In this document: in pieces, positions 5,390 to 9,610 of the stretch | Layout: each line of letters opens with the position of its first letter | How positions within the stretch are numbered: position 1 is the stretch's first letter | NCBI GenBank assembly: GCA_013360825.1 | Contig: JABWAY010000150.1 | Coordinates: 1 to 9,610, forward strand | From: Candidatus Brocadiia bacterium | Lineage (GTDB): Bacteria > Planctomycetota > MHYJ01 > WSZJ01 | DNA: 9,610 bases | Direction: 5' to 3' | Program-made: the position numbers and the translations under genes | The notes under the pieces: generated by a model | What the model was told of the DNA's origin: nothing | The model's database searches: none | Seen by the model: only the letters and a program-made list of their open reading frames with translations

Positions 5390-7233
5390 TGGGGCTCCAG
5401 CACACCGCCTTCATGGAGGAGGAAGTCCGGCGCGGGCTGGACCCGAAGCTCGCACGGCGGTTCCTGGCCCTCGTCTGGGCGCAGCGCGGACTGGTGACGC
5501 TGAGCGTCGTCCTGCTCTTCCTGTTCCGCCTCTGTGCGGTCGCGACGCCGTACATCACGAAGCTCGCGGTGGACCGCTACATGAACCGGCCCGACCTGCC
5601 GGTCGGCGACAGGCTGTCGGGTATCCAGTGGCTGGCGGTGCTCACCCTCGCGGTTCTGACGGTCAAGATCTTCACCCACTACTTCGAGACCGTCGTCACG
5701 CAGGTCGTCGGGCAGAGAATCATGCACGATCTCCGGCTTCGCGTGTTCAACCACCTCCAGACGCTCTCGCTGTCCTACTTCTCCCGGAACCCCGTCGGGC
5801 GTCTCATGACCCGGGTCACGTCCGACATCCAGGCCCTCAACGAAATGTTCTCCAGCGGCATCGTGGCGCTCCTCGGAGACCTGTTCATGCTCGGCGGCGT
5901 CATCGCCGTCATGTTCAGCCTCGACTGGCGTCTCACCCTGGCGACGTTCGCCATCGTCCCGCTCCTGCTCGGCGCCTCGCAGGTCTTCCGGACGCTCCAG
6001 AGGCAGGTCCATCGCGTCTCCCGGGCGAAGATCGCCCGGCTCAACGCCTACCTCAGCGAAAATCTCGCCGGAATGAAGATCGTCCAGCTCTTCCGCCGCG
6101 AGGCGGAAAACCGGCGGCGGTTCGAGGGGTACGGCCTCGACCTCTACCGGACCCACATGAAGGCGAACCTGTACGCCTCCGTCTTCTTCCCGTTCGTGGA
6201 CGTGATGCGGGCCGCGGGAGTCGCGCTCGTCGTCTGGTACGGGGGCGGCCGCGTGGTGCAGGAGCACATCTCCCTCGGGACGCTGATCGTCTTCATCAGC
6301 TACATCGACCTGTTCTTCTCGCCGCTCCGGGAACTCGCGGAAAAATACAACGTCCTTCTCAGCGCGATGGCCGCCGCCGAGAAGATCTTCGGCGTTCTCG
6401 ACGAGAAGGCGGAGGTGCTGGATCCCGAGCGCCCCGAGCCGCTTCCCGACATCCGCGGCGGAGTCGAGTTCCGGAGCGTCACCTTCGCCTACGAACCCGG
6501 GCTGGACGTTCTGCACGACATCTCCTTCACCGTCCGCCCCGGGGAGATGATCGCCCTCGTGGGGGCCACCGGGTCGGGAAAGACGTCGATCATCAACCTT
6601 CTCTGCCGTTTCTGGGACGTCCGGCTCGGCCAGGTGCTCGTCGACGGGACCGACGTCCGCCGCGTCACGCAGCGCGACCTGCGCCGCAGGATCGCGATCG
6701 TGCTGCAGGACGTTTTCCTGTTCACCGGGACGGTCGCCGACAACATCGCGATGGGAAACCGGGAGAAGCCGCGCGCGTCGATCGAGGGCGCCGCCAGGGC
6801 CGTTCACGCCGATGCCTTCATCCGCGCCCTCCCCGGCGCGTACGACGCCCACGTCTCGGAGCGCGGTTCGACGTTCTCCGCCGGCCAGCGCCAGCTCGTC
6901 TCCTTCGCCCGCGCGATGGCCGCCGACCCGCGGATCATCATCCTCGACGAGGCGACCTCGAACATCGACACGGAGACGGAACTGCTCATCCAGGACGCCA
7001 TGCGGACCCTTCTCGCCGGGCGGACCTCGATCGTGATCGCGCACCGGCTGTCGACGATCAAGCGCGCGGACCGGATCCTGGTGCTGCACCACGGGAGGCT
7101 TGTGGAGCAGGGCACCCACGCGGAGCTGCTGGCGGCGAAGGGGATGTACGCGCGGCTGCACGAGCTGCAGTTCGAGGACGAGGCGGGAGCGCGCGGGATC
7201 GTGCAGGCCGGGGAGCCCTCCGACCGGGCCTGA
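5389..7233 (+). CDS. ABC exporter half-transporter, subunit with catalytic ATP site
   Basis: This 614-residue partner subunit is of the MdlB/YheH kind. An N-terminal cytoplasmic stretch of about 35 residues is followed by the membrane domain (about 36-320, e.g. LVTLSVVLLFLFRLCAVATP) and the ATPase domain (about 355-595). Motifs are Walker A GATGSGKT at 392-399, Q-loop Gln440, signature FSAGQ at 496-500, Walker B IIILDE with catalytic Glu521, D-loop SNID at 524-527 and switch His552. Its own Walker B is canonical while its signature is altered (SAGQ instead of SGGQ), the exact complement of the upstream subunit. The start is the ATG sharing its A with the upstream TGA (TGATG); an AGAGGGG Shine-Dalgarno at 5374-5380 lies 8 nt before it. 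A longer upstream frame exists but only shadows the first ABC gene. The two products almost certainly form one heterodimeric inner-membrane exporter. The C-terminal 20 or so residues are a variable tail. Confidence 0.94.
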   Translation: MGLQHTAFMEEEVRRGLDPKLARRFLALVWAQRGLVTLSVVLLFLFRLCAVATPYITKLAVDRYMNRPDLPVGDRLSGIQWLAVLTLAVLTVKIFTHYFETVVTQVVGQRIMHDLRLRVFNHLQTLSLSYFSRNPVGRLMTRVTSDIQALNEMFSSGIVALLGDLFMLGGVIAVMFSLDWRLTLATFAIVPLLLGASQVFRTLQRQVHRVSRAKIARLNAYLSENLAGMKIVQLFRREAENRRRFEGYGLDLYRTHMKANLYASVFFPFVDVMRAAGVALVVWYGGGRVVQEHISLGTLIVFISYIDLFFSPLRELAEKYNVLLSAMAAAEKIFGVLDEKAEVLDPERPEPLPDIRGGVEFRSVTFAYEPGLDVLHDISFTVRPGEMIALVGATGSGKTSIINLLCRFWDVRLGQVLVDGTDVRRVTQRDLRRRIAIVLQDVFLFTGTVADNIAMGNREKPRASIEGAARAVHADAFIRALPGAYDAHVSERGSTFSAGQRQLVSFARAMAADPRIIILDEATSNIDTETELLIQDAMRTLLAGRTSIVIAHRLSTIKRADRILVLHHGRLVEQGTHAELLAAKGMYARLHELQFEDEAGARGIVQAGEPSDRA

Positions 7234-7239
7234 GCCCGG
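7224..7239 (+). terminator. GC hairpin with the ABC stop codon in its loop
   Basis: CCGGGC at 7224-7229 pairs with GCCCGG at 7234-7239 around the tetraloop CTGA, which contains the TGA stop at 7231-7233. No T-run follows. It may help end or stabilise the ABC transcript, but the evidence is only the base pairing. Confidence 0.3.
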
Positions 7240-7309
7240 CCGCCCGCGCATCCCGACGGCGCCGATGTCCGTCCCGCGCGACCGCCGGTCGATTGCTGGC
7301 GCCCCCCGA

Positions 7310-7319
7310 CGCCGCGGCG
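7310..7319. repeat. 10-bp palindrome abutting the EF-G-like promoter box
   Basis: CGCCGCGGCG is its own reverse complement and ends one base before the TATACT box. It is short enough to be chance in GC-rich sequence. It is listed because the kinase and ABC promoters also have a palindrome just upstream. Confidence 0.2.
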
Positions 7320-7320
7320 C

Positions 7321-7326
7321 TATACT
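7321..7326 (+). promoter_or_regulatory. -10-like box (TATACT) of the EF-G-like gene
   Basis: TATACT lies 40 nt before the ATG at 7367 in a 133-nt gap, within the 11-nt sequence GCGCTATACTT that is shared exactly with the promoter of the exported HEAT gene. TTGCTG at 7293-7298 could be a -35 element, but the 22-nt spacer is long. Unlike the other three promoters, this one would give a leader of roughly 33 nt that includes a Shine-Dalgarno. Confidence 0.5.
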
Positions 7327-7353
7327 TCTCCTGTCCGCAATCTGGATCTCATC

Positions 7354-7359
7354 GGGAGG
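7354..7359 (+). promoter_or_regulatory. Ribosome binding site (GGGAGG) of the EF-G-like gene
   Basis: GGGAGG lies 7 nt before the ATG at 7367 and fixes that codon as the start over in-frame codons further upstream. It is the clearest Shine-Dalgarno in the window and contrasts with the Shine-Dalgarno-free starts of the kinase, exported HEAT and first ABC genes. Confidence 0.8.
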
Positions 7360-7366
7360 CATCTCA

Positions 7367-9427
7367 ATGGCCAGATACGACACGCCCGACATCCGCAGCA
7401 TCGCCCTCGTGGGGCACGGCGACAGCGGCAAGACCACCCTGACCGAGCACATCCTGTTCAAGGCGAAGGCGACCAGCCGCCTGGGCGACGTCGCGGAGGG
7501 GACGACCGTCACCGACTTCGAGCCGGAGGAGAAGGCGCGGAAGATCTCCATCGAGACCGGCGTCGTCCACCTCAACTGGAAGGGCGAGGTGATCTACGTT
7601 CTCGACGCACCCGGGTATCCGGATTTCTGCGGGGAAGCGACGGCGGCGATCCACGCCGCGGACACGGTGGTGCTCTGCATCAACGGAGTCTCCGGCATCA
7701 TGGTCAATACGCGCCGGATGTGGGCGGCGGCGGGAAAGGCCGGGGCCGCGCGAGCGATCCTGATCAGCAAGATCGACCACGACAACGTGGACCTCGACGC
7801 GCTTCTCCAGTCGATCCGGGAGTCGTTCGGCGAGGCCCCGCGGCTGGCGATCATGCCCGTCGGGACCGGGCCGGCCTGCACCGGGGTCGTCAACGTGCTC
7901 GATGCCGGGCTGCACCCGGACGCGGCCGTGAAGTCCAGGGCGCTGGCGTTCCGGGAGAAGCTGGTGGAGGCCGCGGTGGAGATCGACGATGCGCTGCTCG
8001 CCCGGTATCTGGACGGCGGGGAGATCACCCGCGAGGAGATCGACCGGATCCTGCACAAGGCGATCGCGGGGGGGAAGGTCGTCCCGATCTTCGTCGCGGG
8101 TGCAAAAAAAGACATCGGCGTGGAGGCGTTCCTGGACTTCGTCGCCAGCGACTTCCCCGCCCCCGCCGAGGCGCGCGTCCGCTCCGCGACCGTGCCGGGG
8201 AAGACCGATCCCGTCGCCTTCCCGGCCGCCTCCGACGCCCCCTTCAGCGCCCAGGTCTACAAGCTCATCAGCGACCCCTTCGTCGGCAAACTCACCTACA
8301 TCCGCGTCGTCAGCGGCTCCCTCGCCGCCGACTCGCACTTCTACAACCCCCGGACCGGCAGGACGGAACGCATCGGGAAAATCTTCCGGATGTTCGGCAG
8401 GGAACACCAGAACGTGGACCGCCTGATCGCGGGGGACCTCGGCGCCTTCCAGAAGGTCGAGGATATCCACGTTTCCGACACGCTGTGCCAGGCGGACCAC
8501 CCCATCCAGTTCGCGCCGATCACGTTCCCCGTCCCGATGACGTCGCTCGCGGTCGACCCGAAATCCCGCAACGAGGAAACCAAGCTCGGGACTTCGATCC
8601 CGAAGCTCGCCGAGTCGGACCCGACCTTTCACTGGACCCGGGACCGGCAGACGCACGAGCTGATCGTCTCCGGGATGACCCAGCTCCACCTCGACGTGAT
8701 CTTTCACAAGCTGAAACTCAAGTTCGGCGTCGAGGTGACGACCCGGCCGCCGAAGATCCCCTACCTGGAGACGATCGCGGGGAAGGGGGACGCCCAGTAC
8801 CGGCACAAGAAGCAGACAGGGGGATCCGGCCAGTTCGCGGAGGTCTGGATGCGGATCTATCCCCTGGCCCGGGGGAGCGGCTTCGAGTTCAAGTGGGGGG
8901 TCGTCGGCGGAGCGATCGGTCACCAGTTCCAGCCGTCGATCGAGAAGGGAGTGAAATCCGTGCTCGAGCACGGCGCGATCGCGGGCTACCCGGTCGTGGA
9001 CGTCGGTGTGGAGGTCTACGACGGCAAGGAGCACCCGGTGGACTCCAAGGACATCGCCTTCCAGGTGGCCGGGCGCGAGGCGTTCAAGCTGTGTATCGCG
9101 CAGGCGCGTCCCGTCCTGCTGGAACCGGTCGCGAAAATCGAAGTCGTCGTCCCCGCGGCGAGGATGGGGGATATCATGGGCGACCTCTCGGGCCGGCGCG
9201 GAAAGATCTCCGGGAGCGAGGTCGAAGGAAAGCACGCGATCATCACCGCCCTCGTCCCCCTGTCCGAGGTCCGGAACTACGCCAGCGAACTGCGCAGCAT
9301 CACGGGCGGCGAAGGGGACTACCACCTGGAGATGAGCCACCACGACCCGGTCCCCCCCAACGTCGCCCAGCCGATCATCGAGGCGTTCAAGGCGTCGAAG
9401 GCCCACGAGAAACACCACGAGGACTAG
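7367..9427 (+). CDS. EF-G-like translational GTPase (elongation factor G paralogue)
   Basis: This 686-residue protein has the full EF-G layout: G domain (about 8-265), domain II (about 292-380), domain III (about 390-465), domain IV (about 466-585) and domain V (about 586-665). The P-loop is GHGDSGKT at 16-23, the switch I segment EEKARKISI at 54-62, the G3 motif DAPGYPDF at 80-87 and the G4 motif SKID at 134-137. Canonical EF-G has RGITI, DTPGHVDF and NKxD, so Tyr84 replaces the catalytic His, Ser61 the switch I Thr and Ser134 the G4 Asn. Domain IV keeps TGGSGQF (484-490) and a tip region with His556 before VDSKDIAF. Domain V has the EPVAKIEV and LSGRRGKI hallmarks. These changes mark the EF-G-like (EF-G2 type) subfamily rather than the housekeeping FusA. 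No str-operon genes (rpsL, rpsG, tuf) are adjacent, which agrees. It probably acts on ribosomes, but its role and GTPase rate are uncertain. TruA follows directly. Confidence 0.92.
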   Translation: MARYDTPDIRSIALVGHGDSGKTTLTEHILFKAKATSRLGDVAEGTTVTDFEPEEKARKISIETGVVHLNWKGEVIYVLDAPGYPDFCGEATAAIHAADTVVLCINGVSGIMVNTRRMWAAAGKAGAARAILISKIDHDNVDLDALLQSIRESFGEAPRLAIMPVGTGPACTGVVNVLDAGLHPDAAVKSRALAFREKLVEAAVEIDDALLARYLDGGEITREEIDRILHKAIAGGKVVPIFVAGAKKDIGVEAFLDFVASDFPAPAEARVRSATVPGKTDPVAFPAASDAPFSAQVYKLISDPFVGKLTYIRVVSGSLAADSHFYNPRTGRTERIGKIFRMFGREHQNVDRLIAGDLGAFQKVEDIHVSDTLCQADHPIQFAPITFPVPMTSLAVDPKSRNEETKLGTSIPKLAESDPTFHWTRDRQTHELIVSGMTQLHLDVIFHKLKLKFGVEVTTRPPKIPYLETIAGKGDAQYRHKKQTGGSGQFAEVWMRIYPLARGSGFEFKWGVVGGAIGHQFQPSIEKGVKSVLEHGAIAGYPVVDVGVEVYDGKEHPVDSKDIAFQVAGREAFKLCIAQARPVLLEPVAKIEVVVPAARMGDIMGDLSGRRGKISGSEVEGKHAIITALVPLSEVRNYASELRSITGGEGDYHLEMSHHDPVPPNVAQPIIEAFKASKAHEKHHED

Positions 9428-9432
9428 CCTCT

Positions 9433-9610
9433 CTGCCGTCCTGGAAACTGACGATCGAGTACGACGGCGGGCGCTACGCGGGCTGGCAGGAACAGTCCCG
9501 CGAGCGCACGGTCGCAGGGGAGATCCGCGGCGCCGCACGACGGGTGTTCGGCGCGGACGTCGAACTCGGCGGCGCCGGGCGTACGGACGCCGGGGTCCAC
9601 GCGCTCGCCC
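9433..9610 (+). CDS. truA: tRNA pseudouridine synthase A, N-terminal part, probable CTG start
   Basis: The frame encodes WKLTIEYDGGRYAGWQEQSRERTV followed by GAGRTDAGVHALA and runs off the window. These are the TruA hallmarks: IEYDG and GWQ near the N-terminus, and GRTDAGVHA with the catalytic Asp (residue 52 counting from 9433). TruA converts uridines at tRNA positions 38-40 in the anticodon stem-loop to pseudouridine. No ATG, GTG or TTG occurs in this frame between the EF-G-like stop and the conserved region, nor in the roughly 100 nt upstream that I read in frame. The CTG at 9433 gives the expected N-terminal length (MPSWKLTIEYDG) and has GAGG at 9419-9422 about 10 nt before it. It starts 5 nt after the EF-G-like stop, so co-transcription and coupled translation are likely. 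The usual TVQ is TVA here. Family identity is secure; the start is inferred, and a sequencing error is an alternative. Confidence 0.88.
   Translation, partial: MPSWKLTIEYDGGRYAGWQEQSRERTVAGEIRGAARRVFGADVELGGAGRTDAGVHALA

Noticed and set aside
7100..7366. An upstream extension of the EF-G-like gene into the end of the second ABC gene
   Set aside because: It crosses the promoter box and the GGGAGG site, has Arg/Ser-rich shadow sequence, and EF-G family proteins begin close to the P-loop as with ATG 7367.
7234..7366. Possible riboswitch or leader RNA before the EF-G-like gene
   Set aside because: The gap is only 133 nt, most of it lies upstream of the TATACT box, and I see no known riboswitch core; the expected leader is about 33 nt.
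5628..7442. A 604-codon + strand open frame overlapping the second ABC gene
   Set aside because: It is extremely Arg/Pro/Gly-rich with no domain and is explained by the GC bias of the ABC gene in another frame.
2001..9538. Very long open frames on the minus strand (e.g. across 2747-5335, 5341-7575 and 7364-9538)
   Set aside because: They run antisense to well-identified genes, encode Arg/Pro/Asp/Gly-rich sequence without recognisable domains, and are the expected by-product of high-GC third positions.
1..9610. Mobile elements, CRISPR arrays, tRNA or rRNA genes
   Set aside because: I saw no transposase or integrase motifs, no regularly spaced repeats, no long terminal inverted repeats and no tRNA-like sequence, and genes fill nearly all of the window.

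Overview
The window is a gene-dense stretch of very GC-rich bacterial chromosome. All supported genes are on the + strand, there is almost no intergenic space, and I see no mobile element, RNA gene or CRISPR array. The best taxonomic hint is a protein kinase with an N-terminal two-CxxC zinc ribbon (beginning MIRFRCASC) and a C-terminal membrane anchor, next to HEAT-repeat proteins. That combination is common in Planctomycetota and relatives, so I lean that way from family knowledge, without proof.

Layout. Bases 1-237 hold the C-terminal end of a HEAT-like protein. Bases 290-3589 hold a tightly packed group: the zinc-ribbon Ser/Thr kinase, a YkgJ-type cysteine-cluster protein (1-nt stop/start overlap), an exported HEAT-repeat protein whose promoter and start lie inside the ykgJ-like frame, and a small MOSC-domain protein (4-nt overlap). 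Bases 3662-7233 hold two overlapping ABC exporter half-transporter genes. Their motif deviations fit a heterodimer with one degenerate and one canonical ATP site. Bases 7367-9427 encode an EF-G-like translational GTPase with a divergent G domain. It is followed at once by the 5' end of truA (tRNA pseudouridine synthase I), which runs off the window and has no ATG, GTG or TTG start.

Regulation. The kinase, the exported HEAT protein and the first ABC gene each have a -10-like hexamer (TAGAAT, TATACT, TACAAT) ending only 8-10 nt before the start codon and no Shine-Dalgarno sequence. This suggests leaderless transcripts. The EF-G-like gene has a similar -10 box but about 40 nt of leader with a good Shine-Dalgarno. 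GC-rich palindromes lie just upstream of the three intergenic -10 boxes, and one of them is a perfect 20-bp palindrome before the ABC operon.

How the genes work together: the two ABC proteins almost certainly form one exporter, and the EF-G-like and TruA genes are both translation-related and probably co-transcribed. The kinase, YkgJ-like, HEAT and MOSC genes are physically linked but I know of no established pathway that joins them. I did not find a convincing new multi-gene defence or mobile system. The most unusual points are the leaderless-promoter geometry, the promoter embedded in a coding region, the non-AUG truA start, and the altered catalytic motifs of the kinase and the EF-G-like GTPase.
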